Shown: piece after piece, positions 1 to 9,171 of the stretch
Layout: each line of letters opens with the position of its first letter
Position numbering within the stretch: the stretch's first letter is position 1
Assembly: GCF_020616515.1 (NCBI RefSeq)
Contig: NZ_CP085135.1
Location: 2,480,001-2,544,000, forward strand
Direction of reading: 5' to 3'
From: Mesorhizobium sp. PAMC28654
GTDB lineage: Bacteria; Pseudomonadota; Alphaproteobacteria; Rhizobiales; Rhizobiaceae
Length of the DNA stretch: 64,000 nucleotides
Translations under genes and position numbers: made by a program
Notes under the pieces: model-generated
What the model was told of the DNA's origin: nothing
Database searches by the model: none
The model's input: the letters and a program-made list of their open reading frames with translations, nothing else

Positions 1-1
1 G

Positions 2-1366
2 GTCACAGATCCGGCCACCGGCGCCACCGTCGCTTTCGTCGCCGCGCTCGACAACAGACAGACGACAAAAGCGATCGATGCCGCCGCGAGCGCCTTTCCC
101 GCCTGGCGGTCGCTGCTGCCGCAGGAGCGTTCGAGGATCTTGCGAAAATGGTTCGAGCTGATCATCGCCGCGAAAGACGACCTCGCTCTGCTGATGACCC
201 TGGAGCAGGGCAAGACCCTGAAGGAGTCACTCGGCGAGATCGACTACGCCGCCTCGTTTGTCGAATGGTACGCCGAGGAAGCCAAACGTTTGAACGCCGA
301 GAGTGTAACCAGCCATTTGCCGAACGCGGAAATGATGGTGCGACGTGAACCGCTCGGTGTCGTCGGTGTCGTCACGCCGTGGAATTTTCCGTCGGCCATG
401 CTGACCCGGAAGACAGCAGCTGCTCTTGCCGCCGGCTGCACTATCGTCGCGCATCCCTCCTCCGAAACACCGCTGTCGGCGCTGGCGCTGGCCGAACTCG
501 GCGAACGCGCCGGTCTGCCGGCCGGTGTCTTCAACGTCATCACCGGCAAGGCCGCGACGATCGTCGGGCGGATGTGTGGGGATCCGCGCGTCCGCGCGAT
601 GAGCTTCACCGGCTCGACCGAGATCGGCCGGCTGATCGCCGCACAGAGCGCGCCGACGATGAAACGGCTGGTGATGGAACTAGGCGGCCACGCGCCGCTG
701 ATCGTCTTCGCCGACGCGGATCTCAACAAGGCAGTCAGCATTGCCATCGACGCCAAGTTCGCCACGTCGGGCCAGGACTGCCTCGCCGCGAACCGCATCT
801 ATGTCCAGCACCCGATCTACGATCGCTTCTGCGCCGCCTTCGCCAGGCGCATCGAGGCGCTGCGGGCCGGCAATGGGCTTGCCGATGACACCGATATCGG
901 CCCACTGATGCATGAGCGCGCCGTCGCCAAGGTCGAGGAACAGGTTGCGGACGCCCTCGCCCACGGCGCACGCTGCCTCACCGGTGGCCGGCGGCATCAG
1001 GCCGGGCCGCTATTCTATCAACCAACGTTGCTGGCCGATGTCGCGGACGCGGCGCTTATCATGCGCGAGGAGACCTTTGGCCCTGTCGCCGCCGTGACGC
1101 CATTCGACAGCGAGGATGAGGTGATCGCCCGCGCCAATGCCACCGAATATGGCCTCGTCGCCTATGTCGTGACCGAGAATGGCGCCCGCCAGCAGCGCAT
1201 GGGCCGCGCGCTCGACTACGGCATGGTCGCCATCAACCGCGTCAAGATCACCGGCGCGCCGATCCCGTTCGGCGGCGTCAAGCAATCCGGCATCGGCCGC
1301 GAAGGCTCGCGTCACGGCCTCGAAGCTTTCACCGATCTGAAGTATCTCTGCCTGGACATTTCATAG
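2..1366 (+). CDS. NAD(P)-dependent succinate-semialdehyde dehydrogenase family protein (5' end outside window)
   Basis: Aldehyde dehydrogenase that would oxidise a semialdehyde such as succinate semialdehyde to the acid. The reading frame is open from base 2, so the N terminus lies outside the window. A possible TTG at 140 is not the start, because the residues before it (VTDPATGATVAFVAAL...) are typical ALDH sequence. The TPWNFP motif, the FTGSTEIGR cofactor loop, the general base in MELGGHAP and the catalytic cysteine in GQDCLAANR are all present. The LEQGKTLKESLGEI segment is typical of GabD-type enzymes. One oddity is that the usual cofactor-binding lysine of the KP(A/S) motif is His here (IVAHPSSETP). 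A class III aminotransferase starts 29 bp downstream, so the pair may handle an omega-amino acid: transamination to the semialdehyde, then oxidation. Family certain, substrate inferred. Confidence 0.88.
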   Translation, partial: VTDPATGATVAFVAALDNRQTTKAIDAAASAFPAWRSLLPQERSRILRKWFELIIAAKDDLALLMTLEQGKTLKESLGEIDYAASFVEWYAEEAKRLNAESVTSHLPNAEMMVRREPLGVVGVVTPWNFPSAMLTRKTAAALAAGCTIVAHPSSETPLSALALAELGERAGLPAGVFNVITGKAATIVGRMCGDPRVRAMSFTGSTEIGRLIAAQSAPTMKRLVMELGGHAPLIVFADADLNKAVSIAIDAKFATSGQDCLAANRIYVQHPIYDRFCAAFARRIEALRAGNGLADDTDIGPLMHERAVAKVEEQVADALAHGARCLTGGRRHQAGPLFYQPTLLADVADAALIMREETFGPVAAVTPFDSEDEVIARANATEYGLVAYVVTENGARQQRMGRALDYGMVAINRVKITGAPIPFGGVKQSGIGREGSRHGLEAFTDLKYLCLDIS

Positions 1367-1395
1367 TTCGTCCGGCCATCCTCAAGGAGTCAAAA

Positions 1396-2775
1396 ATGCT
1401 CGACCAGTCCAACGAACTCAACGCCTGGGATCGCGACCACTTCTTCCATCCCTCGACCCATATGGGCACGCATGCACGGGGCGAGAGCCCGACGCGCATC
1501 ATGGCCGGCGGTGAAGGCGTCACCGTCTGGGACAACAATGGCAGGAAGAGCCTCGATGCCTTTGCCGGGCTCTATTGCGTCAATGTCGGCTATGGCCGGC
1601 AGAAGATCGCCGATGCCATCGCCGCCCAGGCCAAGAACCTCGCCTACTATCATGCCTATGTCGGCCACGGCACCGAGGCGTCGATCACGCTGGCCAAGAT
1701 GATCATCGACCGTGCGCCGAAGGGCATGTCGAGGGTCTATTTCGGCCTCTCCGGCTCCGACGCCAACGAAACCAACATCAAGCTGATCTGGTACTACAAC
1801 AACGTGCTGGGCCGGCCGGAGAAGAAGAAGATCATCTCGCGCTGGCGCGGCTATCATGGCTCCGGCGTGATGACGGGATCACTGACCGGGCTCGACCTGT
1901 TCCACAATGCGTTCGACCTGCCGCGCGCGCCGATCCTGCACACCGAGGCGCCCTATTATTTCCGCCGCGCCGACCGCTCGATGAGCGAGGAACAGTTTTC
2001 GCAACACTGCGCCGACAAGCTCGAGGAGATGATCCTGGCTGAGGGTCCCGAAACCGTCGCCGCCTTCATCGGCGAGCCAATCCTCGGCACCGGTGGCATC
2101 GTACCGCCGCCCGCCGGCTACTGGGAAAAGATCCAGGCGGTGCTGAAGAAGTATGACGTGCTGCTGGTCGCCGACGAGGTGGTGACGGGCTTTGGCCGGC
2201 TGGGCACCATGTTCGGCTCCGACCATTACGGCATCAAGCCGGACCTGATCACCATCGCCAAGGGCCTGACCTCGGCCTATGCGCCGCTGTCGGGTGTCAT
2301 CGTCGCCGACAAGATGTGGCAGGTGCTGGTTGAGGGTTCCGACAAGCTCGGCTCGCTAGGCCATGGCTGGACCTATTCGGCGCATCCGATCTGCGTTGCC
2401 GCCGGTGTCGCCAATCTCGAACTGATCGACGAGATGGATCTGGTGACAAATGCCCGCGAGACCGGCGCCTATTTCCGCGCGGAGCTCGCCAAGGCAGTCG
2501 GCGGCCACAAAAACGTCGGCGATGTGCGTGGCGATGGCATGCTGGCGGCGGTCGAGTTCGTCGCCGACAGGGACGATCGGGTGTTCTTCGACGCCTCGCA
2601 GAAGATCGGGCCGCAAGTGGCTACGGCACTGGCCGCAAGCGGCGTCATCGGCCGCGCCATGCCGCAGGGCGACATACTCGGCTTTGCACCACCGCTCTGC
2701 CTGACGCCAGAGGAAGCCGACATCGTCGTCGCCAAGACGGCGGATGCAGTGAAGAGCGTGTTTGCGGGTCTCTGA
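1396..2775 (+). CDS. class III (omega-amino acid:pyruvate type) aminotransferase
   Basis: PLP-dependent fold-type I aminotransferase of 459 aa, a normal length. Visible motifs are the GSDANETNIK phosphate-binding region, the RWRGYHG segment, the ADEVVTGFGR PLP aspartate region and the Schiff-base lysine in ITIAKGLTSAYAPLSG. The FHPSTHMGTHARGE N terminus is shared with aminotransferases that move amino groups from omega-amino acids or taurine-like amines to pyruvate. An AAGGAG ribosome site lies 6 nt before the ATG. The gene follows the semialdehyde dehydrogenase by 29 bp, and together they resemble a GABA, beta-alanine or polyamine fragment pathway. The exact amine is not readable from sequence. 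Confidence 0.9.
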   Translation: MLDQSNELNAWDRDHFFHPSTHMGTHARGESPTRIMAGGEGVTVWDNNGRKSLDAFAGLYCVNVGYGRQKIADAIAAQAKNLAYYHAYVGHGTEASITLAKMIIDRAPKGMSRVYFGLSGSDANETNIKLIWYYNNVLGRPEKKKIISRWRGYHGSGVMTGSLTGLDLFHNAFDLPRAPILHTEAPYYFRRADRSMSEEQFSQHCADKLEEMILAEGPETVAAFIGEPILGTGGIVPPPAGYWEKIQAVLKKYDVLLVADEVVTGFGRLGTMFGSDHYGIKPDLITIAKGLTSAYAPLSGVIVADKMWQVLVEGSDKLGSLGHGWTYSAHPICVAAGVANLELIDEMDLVTNARETGAYFRAELAKAVGGHKNVGDVRGDGMLAAVEFVADRDDRVFFDASQKIGPQVATALAASGVIGRAMPQGDILGFAPPLCLTPEEADIVVAKTADAVKSVFAGL

Positions 2776-2815
2776 TTATCGGTGACGGCGCTTCCCGCGG
2801 ATCACCTCGCCGGCG

Positions 2816-2843
2816 CCTTCTCCTCGTGAAAACGAGGAGAAGG
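2816..2843 (+). terminator. stem-loop after the aminotransferase gene
   Basis: A perfect 11-bp inverted repeat (CCTTCTCCTCG, loop TGAAAA, CGAGGAGAAGG) lies 41 bp after the aminotransferase stop. It has no U-tract, so it may be a factor-assisted terminator or an RNA-stabilising hairpin. The rest of the gap up to the next gene (2844-3105) holds a TTGACA-like hexamer at 2887 and a short dyad GGCAC-CAC-GTGCC at 2905-2917. No gene was recognised in it. Confidence 0.45.
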
Positions 2844-3105
2844 AAAGCACTTCGGCGTCAGCGGGAAAGCCCGCCGTAGCCGCTTTTTGACACATAGACA
2901 TTTCGGCACCACGTGCCTATTTTCCCTTCGTCGAAAATGGCTGGCTTGGTCTGGGTAGGCCCAAGCCCTTCCCCTTTGGGGTGAAGCTCTGTTCCATGCC
3001 CTTGCATGAGATCCCTCGACAGTCCCGGCGCAGACGCGCCACCGGGTCTGTTGGGCTGATATCATGGTGATGATGCTCCTGGACCCGATTCAACTGGAGC
3101 AGAGC

Positions 3106-4032
3106 ATGTCAAATCTGAAACAACGTGTCCTTGTTTACCTTGCCAATGGCGTCCAGGGCGGCGCGGTCGCGCGCGAAGCGGCAAGGCGTGGCTTCGCGGT
3201 CACCGCCCTGGTTCGAGATCGAGCAGGAGGCGACGACCTTGCAAAAGCGGGGATCGATCTCGCCCATGGCGACCTGGCCGATCCGTCGTCACTCGATGCG
3301 GCCCACGCCGGCGTGACCGAAATCGTGCTCCAGATGCCGATCGGGCCGCTCGAGATGATCCGCGGCTTTGCCGCCAACGCCCTGGCGGCGGCGAGGAACG
3401 TACAGGTCAAAATGGTGGTCCTGAAACTCGCCAGCGCCAGCCGCGCCGCACCCTGTGATGAACCAAGCTTCATCGCCAATGGCGTGATCGAGGCGATGGT
3501 CCGGTCGTCCGGACTTCCTCACGCAATCGTCCGTCCCACCATGTATCTCGACAACCTGCTCAAGCCCGGCGTTCGGCAGGAAGTCGCTGATGGTGTGTTC
3601 CAGGTTCCGATCGATGTTTCGCAGCGGATCGCCTGGACTTCGGCGGACGATTGCGCGGCGGCCGCGATGACGCTGATCGAGAACAAGGCTTTTTGGGGCG
3701 ATCACCTCATCTCAGGACCAGACAGCGTGAATGGCGCCGAGCTTACTGCGGCGCTGTCGGCCGGCCTGGGGTGGAAAGTCATCTATCGCAGCGAATCCCT
3801 CTTCGATTTCGAACGAGAGGTTGACGCTGCCATGGGTGCTGGGGTGGGAGAACGCGTGGGATCCAAGTTCCGCTTCTTTCAGAACCACAAGGATGAAGCC
3901 GACGCCATACTCGCCCCGACCTATGTCCCCCAGTTGGGGCTCGAAGGTTTTTGCCCAAGCTCCATCGAAAACTGGGTAAGACAGCATGTGAATGCCTTCA
4001 CCGAGACACCTCGGCGAGCATCCACGCGCTGA
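3106..4032 (+). CDS. NmrA-like NAD(P)-binding protein
   Basis: Atypical short-chain dehydrogenase of the NmrA/NAD(P)H-sensing group, 308 aa. The N terminus has a beta-strand and glycine-rich loop (VLVYLANGVQGGAVAREAA) followed by TALVRD, the usual NAD(P)-contact region. VRPTMYLDNLL is the conserved NmrA-type segment. I prefer the ATG at 3106, because GGAG lies 6 nt before it; an in-frame ATG at 3064 would add 14 residues with no clear ribosome site. Proteins of this group include quinone reductases and redox-sensing regulators. No neighbour indicates a pathway, so the role is unknown. Confidence 0.8.
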   Translation: MSNLKQRVLVYLANGVQGGAVAREAARRGFAVTALVRDRAGGDDLAKAGIDLAHGDLADPSSLDAAHAGVTEIVLQMPIGPLEMIRGFAANALAAARNVQVKMVVLKLASASRAAPCDEPSFIANGVIEAMVRSSGLPHAIVRPTMYLDNLLKPGVRQEVADGVFQVPIDVSQRIAWTSADDCAAAAMTLIENKAFWGDHLISGPDSVNGAELTAALSAGLGWKVIYRSESLFDFEREVDAAMGAGVGERVGSKFRFFQNHKDEADAILAPTYVPQLGLEGFCPSSIENWVRQHVNAFTETPRRASTR

Positions 4033-4134
4033 TGTTGGCTGCATAGAGCGCTTCGCGTTCGAAATAAAGCAGCCCATGGTTCGGCGCGGCAGCCGAACCA
4101 TGGAAGCGTTCCGTTCCTCATTGTTCTGAAACGA

Positions 4135-5262
4135 TTACCGAGAGAACCGAGCTGGCCGAAAGTTTGCAAGGAGTGGGTGCTCGCTTCCGGTTGCAATTTC
4201 GCCGGCGAGCAATTCGCCGGCGACCAGGCCAAGCGTCGCGCCGCTATGGCTGAACGCGACGTAATATCCCTTGATGTCCTTCAACTGGCCGAAGACCGGC
4301 TCGCCGTCCCCGGGAATCGGCTTGGGGCCGACACCGTAGCTTTCCAATTCCAGCTTCGGATGGCCCTCGAGAACCTTCGAGGCTTCGGCGAGAAGCCCCT
4401 GAACGGTCGCATCCTTCACGCCATAAGTGCAGTCGGAATTGACGACCACCTCTTCTTCCGACCAGGCGGAATCGAGTGCGAGGGCTCCGTCCGGCGTCGG
4501 GCGGATGGCGATGCGCGGCGTATTGAGCACTGCCCGAAGGGGCAAGTTGACCGGCTTGGTCCTGACCAGCAGCGCGATCGGTGTCCCGTCGGCGATATGC
4601 TTGCCCGCGTCCGCAACCATTCGCGGCACATCACCGCCGGTAGCCAACAGTACCGCATCGGCGGCGAAGCTGACGCCGCTTGTCGTGGTGACGCCGGTGG
4701 CACGACCGTCGACGACCGTGACCGCAGCGCTTCCGGCATCGGTCACCAGCCGCCCGCCACGCTCGACGAATTCCGCAATCAATATCTTGATCAGCGACGG
4801 CAGGTCGACCCAGCCTTCACCCGGGTTGAAGATCGCGCCCTGAGGTGTGACAGCGCTTGCGTCGATGCCCGGCGTGACGGACGCGATAGCGTCAGCGGAC
4901 AGATGCCGCGCGTCATAGCCGAGAGCTTTTTCATGGGCGAAGACTTCAGCTATCTCGTTCGAGGCGTTGTCCGCATCCCATGTCAGGCCACCGTCGAAAC
5001 GCAGCCAGGCAGCATCCGGATATCTCGCCGACAGCGTCCGATAGCGGTCGATGCCGATCATGCGCAGGCGATGATATTCAGCCGACCGCTTGCGCGCGGA
5101 ATTGAGCCAGGCGAGCGAGCGGCCGGACGCCCCCTTGGCCAGCGGTCCATCATTGACCAGGACGGCCTCGATGCCGAGCCTTGCAAGATGAACGGCCGAG
5201 GACACACCGAAAATGCCGCCCCCGACAACGACGACCTTTGAGACCGGATGTAATGTAGCCAT
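4135..5262 (-). CDS. FAD-dependent amino acid/amine oxidoreductase (DAO family)
   Basis: DadA/glycine-oxidase-type flavoprotein of 375 aa. The N-terminal dinucleotide motif is VVVVGGGIFGVSSAVHLA, and the C-terminal FAD-contact segment is YYVAFSHSGATLGLVAGELLA. Family members oxidise D-amino acids, N-methylated or secondary amines, or opine-like compounds. The ATG at 5262 is chosen; a GTG at 5277 would add five residues. It lies in line with a polar amino-acid ABC importer (fused permease/ATPase and family 3 binding protein), which suggests the importer brings in its substrate. Confidence 0.85.
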   Translation of the reverse strand: MATLHPVSKVVVVGGGIFGVSSAVHLARLGIEAVLVNDGPLAKGASGRSLAWLNSARKRSAEYHRLRMIGIDRYRTLSARYPDAAWLRFDGGLTWDADNASNEIAEVFAHEKALGYDARHLSADAIASVTPGIDASAVTPQGAIFNPGEGWVDLPSLIKILIAEFVERGGRLVTDAGSAAVTVVDGRATGVTTTSGVSFAADAVLLATGGDVPRMVADAGKHIADGTPIALLVRTKPVNLPLRAVLNTPRIAIRPTPDGALALDSAWSEEEVVVNSDCTYGVKDATVQGLLAEASKVLEGHPKLELESYGVGPKPIPGDGEPVFGQLKDIKGYYVAFSHSGATLGLVAGELLAGEIATGSEHPLLANFRPARFSR

Positions 5263-5348
5263 GGAATATTCTTTCACTGTGTAGAGGATGGATTGAGCGG
5301 CCGGGCGAAGGCGTGTCTAAGCATCTCGGGGCCGAGCGATCGCGCGGA

Positions 5349-6890
5349 TCAAAGAACCTCGGCAAGGAAGTGCTTCAGACGTGCGCTTTTGGGAGTGTCG
5401 AAGATCGCAGCGGGCGTGCCGGCCTCGATGACGCGGCCTTCATCCATGAAGATGACCTGATCTGCGACCTTGCGGGCAAAGCCCATTTCGTGGGTGACGA
5501 CGACCATCGTCATGCCGCGCCGACCAAGGTCCGCCATCAGGTTGAGGACACCCTTCACCAGTTCGGGATCGAGAGCGCTGGTCACCTCGTCGAACAGGAT
5601 GACTTCCGGGTCCATTGCAAGCGCGCGGGCGATTGCCACACGCTGCTGCTGGCCACCGGACAGGCTGCCGGGACGATGGTGTTTGCGGGCAGCTAGCCCG
5701 ACATCGGCAAGGCGCGCCTCGGCGATGCGCTCGGCCTCCCGCACCGGAAGGCCCTTTACCTTGGTCAGCGACAGCATGACATTTTCCAGGGCCGTATGGT
5801 CGGGAAACAGGTTGAACTGCTGGAACACCATGCCGACACGCCGGCGCAGCTTTTCAGGCTTCATCGCCAGGATGCTCGCACCATCGAGCAACACGTCGCC
5901 ACCCTTGGGCTCGACCAGGCGGTTCAGACATCGCAACAGGGTCGATTTGCCCGAACCTGACGGACCGATGACGCAGGTGACGGTGCCGGGTTTGACTATC
6001 AGGCTGACGCCCTTCAGGACATCGAGGTCGCCATAGGCCATGTCGAGATTGCTGACGGCGAGACTGCCGCCCTTGAACCGGGGAAGCGCCGAGTTGCCTT
6101 GCGGGCTGGTCTCCGAAGGTGGACCGCTGATGGCGCCTTCCAGTTCGCTCACCTCGGCAAGACCGCTGGTGACGAGACCGGCCTTTTGCTTGCCGACCCG
6201 CAGCGAGTTGTCGATATAATTGACCACGTGGGTCAACGGCACGGTGATGACGAGATAGAACACACCAGCCAGAAGCAATGGCGAGAGGTTTCCGGTGACC
6301 ACCGCCTGGTCCTGAGCGACACGGAAAATCTCGCGCTCCGAGGCGAGCAGGCCGAGGAAATAGACGAGGCTCGAATCCTTGACGTTGCCGATGAACTGAT
6401 TGACCAGAGCCGGCAGGACGCGGCGGATGCCTTGCGGGATAACGATCAGGCGCATGCCCTGCCCGTAGCTCATGCTGAGCGCCTTGCAGGCTTCCATCTG
6501 CCCGCGCTCGACGCTCTGGATGCCTGAGCGGAAGATTTCGCCGATATAGGCGCCGGCGATCAGGCTGAGGGCGAGGATGCCGAGCGGATAGGGCGAAGGC
6601 CCGAAGATTTCACGACCGATGCGGGCGAAGCCCTGGCCGATCAGCAGAATCGTGACGATCGCCGGAAGGCCACGGAAAACATCGGTATAGACCCGGGCCG
6701 GAATGCGCAGCCAGCGCGATTGCGAGATGCCCATGACCGCGAGGATCACGCCGAGGATAACGCCGAGCACCGTGGACGTGGCGGCGAGGATCAAGGTGTT
6801 CTTCAATCCGATGGTGATCATGCTTGGCAGCACGTCAGCCATGGCCTGCCAGTCGAGGAAACTGCGGCGCAGGTTTTCAAGCCAGTTCAT
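5349..6890 (-). CDS. fused polar amino-acid ABC transporter permease/ATP-binding protein
   Basis: Single 513-aa polypeptide that joins two normally separate subunits. Residues 1 to about 240 are a HisM/GlnP-type permease, with hydrophobic segments and the cytoplasmic coupling motif near [21 protein letters not shown]. Residues from about 270 are a GlnQ-type ATPase with Walker [10 protein letters not shown], signature [15 protein letters not shown], Walker [13 protein letters not shown] and the switch histidine in VVVTHEMGF. The linker (about 230-270) is rich in Ser, Gly and Pro. A homodimer would supply both permeases and both ATPases. It lies downstream of the binding-protein gene in the same orientation. 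Similar fusions occur in other rhizobia. Confidence 0.92.
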   Translation of the reverse strand: MNWLENLRRSFLDWQAMADVLPSMITIGLKNTLILAATSTVLGVILGVILAVMGISQSRWLRIPARVYTDVFRGLPAIVTILLIGQGFARIGREIFGPSPYPLGILALSLIAGAYIGEIFRSGIQSVERGQMEACKALSMSYGQGMRLIVIPQGIRRVLPALVNQFIGNVKDSSLVYFLGLLASEREIFRVAQDQAVVTGNLSPLLLAGVFYLVITVPLTHVVNYIDNSLRVGKQKAGLVTSGLAEVSELEGAISGPPSETSPQGNSALPRFKGGSLAVSNLDMAYGDLDVLKGVSLIVKPGTVTCVIGPSGSGKSTLLRCLNRLVEPKGGDVLLDGASILAMKPEKLRRRVGMVFQQFNLFPDHTALENVMLSLTKVKGLPVREAERIAEARLADVGLAARKHHRPGSLSGGQQQRVAIARALAMDPEVILFDEVTSALDPELVKGVLNLMADLGRRGMTMVVVTHEMGFARKVADQVIFMDEGRVIEAGTPAAIFDTPKSARLKHFLAEVL

Positions 6891-6954
6891 TTGATCCCCT
6901 TTTCCATAGCGCTATGCGCGCCGTCCGAAAGTCAGGCGCGACAGAATGTCTTTC

Positions 6955-6981
6955 AGCCGCCGGCCATCACGGCCGGCGGCT
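6955..6981 (-). terminator. perfect 11-bp stem-loop between binding-protein and permease/ATPase genes
   Basis: Arms AGCCGCCGGCC and GGCCGGCGGCT with loop ATCAC, starting 8 bp beyond the stop of the binding-protein gene on the minus strand. It has no U-tract and lies inside an operon, so it more likely limits read-through or stabilises the upstream mRNA than fully terminates transcription. Confidence 0.55.
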
Positions 6982-6988
6982 GGCGCGG

Positions 6989-7831
6989 TCACTTCTTGGG
7001 GAGATATTCGTCGGGCATCGGCGAGCCGGGGAACCATTTCTCATAAAGCGTCTTCCAGGTGCCGTCCTGCATGGCCGCGTGCAGGGCAGTGTTCAGCGCA
7101 TTGCGAAGCTTGTCGTTGCCCTTGCGCACGACGAAGCCGGCGGGCGCGTCGAAGGAAGGAATATTGACCGCTATCGTCAGCCCCGGATAGCGCTCGCCAT
7201 ATTGCTTGGCGGCCTCGTAGTCGAGGAAATGGGCGTCGACGGTTCCGTTGTTGAGCGCCGAAACAGCAGAGTTGTTGTCGGGAAATTTGACGAGATCCGT
7301 CCCGACAAAATTCTTCGCCGCATAGATTTCCTGCAGCGTACCTTGCACGACGCCAAGTCGCTTGCCCTTGAGCCCGTCCGCGGAAGTTATGGCCTTGTCG
7401 GCGGTAAGCACCGACAGGTAGCCCGCGAGATAGCCGTCGGAAAAATCGACCGTCTTCTTGCGCGCTTCCGTCGTGCCGATCGCCGCGACCGCCACGTCGA
7501 AGCGCTCATTGGCAACCGAAGGCATCAGCGCCGAGAATTCCTGACCGGTGAAGATCACCTGATCCGGCTTGAATCCGAGGCGGCTTGCGACATTGCGGAA
7601 GAATTCAATGTCGAACCCCGTGAACGTGCCGTCCGCCTGGGTGAAAGCGTAGGGTTTGGCGTCTCCCATGGTACCGACGCTGATGACCTTCGCATCGATA
7701 AGGCCATAGGGATTGTCATCCGCGGCGACAGCCCGCGAAACCAAACCTGCTCCAATGCACACAACCATAAGGGCCATTGCGCCGGCCTGTATCGGCGACA
7801 TCAACGACTTGAGAATTCCAATCTTGCTCAT
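6989..7831 (-). CDS. amino-acid ABC transporter substrate-binding protein (family 3)
   Basis: Periplasmic receptor of 280 aa for the adjacent fused transporter. A long signal sequence has hydrophobic core [15 protein letters not shown] and probable cleavage after SRAVA. The mature part has the family 3 pattern: [17 protein letters not shown], then [24 protein letters not shown], the typical ligand-pocket and hinge sequence of amino-acid receptors. The gene is divergent from the LacI-type regulator, with two strong palindromes in the gap. The substrate is probably an amino acid, amine or opine, given the oxidase gene at 4135. Confidence 0.92.
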   Translation of the reverse strand: MSKIGILKSLMSPIQAGAMALMVVCIGAGLVSRAVAADDNPYGLIDAKVISVGTMGDAKPYAFTQADGTFTGFDIEFFRNVASRLGFKPDQVIFTGQEFSALMPSVANERFDVAVAAIGTTEARKKTVDFSDGYLAGYLSVLTADKAITSADGLKGKRLGVVQGTLQEIYAAKNFVGTDLVKFPDNNSAVSALNNGTVDAHFLDYEAAKQYGERYPGLTIAVNIPSFDAPAGFVVRKGNDKLRNALNTALHAAMQDGTWKTLYEKWFPGSPMPDEYLPKK

Positions 7832-7970
7832 GTCTTCTCTCCACTCTGAAGGTCTGTTCTTCTTGGCATTTACGTTAAGCCCGTAATTTCACGCCTTACA
7901 TCGTCCGCTGCTGCGGCAGCGGCTTACGCCGCAAGCTGCCATCACGTCTCCTGGCTCTTCATTTTTTCGA

Positions 7971-8005
7971 AAGAGACCGGTCTCTTATTGCGTGAGACCG
8001 GTCTC
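7971..8005. promoter_or_regulatory. tandem palindromic LacI-family operators
   Basis: Two copies of the same palindrome lie in the 234-bp divergent gap. AAGAGACCGGTCTCTT is a perfect 16-bp palindrome at 7971-7986, and GAGACCGGTCTC is a perfect 12-bp copy at 7994-8005. Their centres are 21 bp apart, two helical turns, so two dimers would bind the same face. LacI-type operators usually have a central CG with even symmetry, and CCGG here fits. Position predicts control of both the transporter operon and the regulator gene. Confidence 0.8.
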
Positions 8006-8065
8006 TTTGATAATCGTTATCGCCAGATTGACCTTCCGTCAACAACTCTTGTAGTCGTTCATCCG

Positions 8066-9163
8066 ATGAAAAGAACCGTGCCCAAAACCCGGTCGATAAC
8101 TGTCAGCGACGTCGCCCGCGCGGCAAACGTGTCGAAAGCGACCGCCGCGCGCGTACTTGGCGGATACGGCGTCGTCAGCGACACGATCCGCGTCGACGTC
8201 ATGGCAGCCGCCAAGACGCTGGACTACCGTCCGAACGAGTTGGCCCGCAGCATGACGACCGGCAGGTCCGGCATCATCGGCGTGGTTGTCGGCGACATCG
8301 AGAACCCGTTCTTCAGCCTCGCGGTGCGCGGCATCAGCGATGCGGCAAGGGCCGCCGGATTCAACGTCATTCTGGCCAACTCCGGCGAGCGGATTGAGGT
8401 TGAGAAGGCAGCTGTGAGGCTATTGATCGGCAAGCGCGTCGATGGGCTGATCGTCACGCCGTCGGAATCGCGGGACATCTCGCATCTGCGCGACATCCAT
8501 CGTTCAGGCCGGCCGCTTGCCCTGCTTGACCGGGCGCTGCCCGATCTGGATGTCGATACGGTCACGGTCGACGATCGCGGTATCGCCATGCGGGCGACCC
8601 GCATCCTTGCCGACGCCGGCCACCGCAACATCTCCTATATTACCGCGGTCGACGCCGAGGGGCATGAATACCGCGATCTCGGACAGATCTACACCTCGTC
8701 GGTTCGCGAGCGTATCGACGGTTTCCTCACCGTGTGCCGAGAGGCCGGAATTGATCGGCCAGAACGTTATGTTCGGCTCGGTGCGACAAGCCCCGACGAA
8801 ACGCGAGGGGTCGCCGACAAGCTGCTGTCCGGGCCCGATCGGCCGACGGCGATCCTTGCCTCCGACAGTGTCATAGCGCTGGAGATCTTCAGGGTGATCC
8901 GCCAGCGCGGCCTGCGGGTTCCAGAGGATATTTCGCTGATCACCTTCCATGATGCGGATTGGACAAGCGTCACCACCCCGCCCATCACCGTCGTCGACCA
9001 GCCCGTCTATGCGCTTGGAAAAAGCGTCGCCGAATTGCTCATTCGTCGGCTGAAGGGCGAAACACGGCCGCCGGAAAGGCTTATTCTGCCGACCGGGATC
9101 ATCGAAAGAGGCTCCGTGGGCCCACCCACGATGGCCCTACTGGCCGAGGCTCATGCGAAGTAG
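8066..9163 (+). CDS. LacI-family transcriptional regulator
   Basis: 365-aa repressor-type protein. The N-terminal helix-turn-helix reads TVSDVARAANVSKATAARVL, followed by the hinge helix region YRPNELARSMTTGRSG. The rest is a periplasmic-binding-protein-like effector domain (IGVVVGDIENPFFS; LIVTPSES; ISLITFHDADW). I use the ATG at 8066 because the HTH begins soon after it; the frame stays open back to 7988, but that extension covers the operators. It probably controls the divergent amino-acid importer and oxidase genes and itself through the two palindromes at 7971-8005. The effector is unknown. Confidence 0.9.
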   Translation: MKRTVPKTRSITVSDVARAANVSKATAARVLGGYGVVSDTIRVDVMAAAKTLDYRPNELARSMTTGRSGIIGVVVGDIENPFFSLAVRGISDAARAAGFNVILANSGERIEVEKAAVRLLIGKRVDGLIVTPSESRDISHLRDIHRSGRPLALLDRALPDLDVDTVTVDDRGIAMRATRILADAGHRNISYITAVDAEGHEYRDLGQIYTSSVRERIDGFLTVCREAGIDRPERYVRLGATSPDETRGVADKLLSGPDRPTAILASDSVIALEIFRVIRQRGLRVPEDISLITFHDADWTSVTTPPITVVDQPVYALGKSVAELLIRRLKGETRPPERLILPTGIIERGSVGPPTMALLAEAHAK

Positions 9164-9171
9164 CAAGTAGC

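Noticed and set aside
2802..3065. An 87-codon minus-strand frame in the intergenic gap
   Set aside because: No family resemblance, Arg/Pro-rich composition and no ribosome site; it covers the hairpin at 2816.
4177..5241. A 354-codon plus-strand open frame
   Set aside because: Antisense to the FAD oxidoreductase with complete dinucleotide-binding motif.
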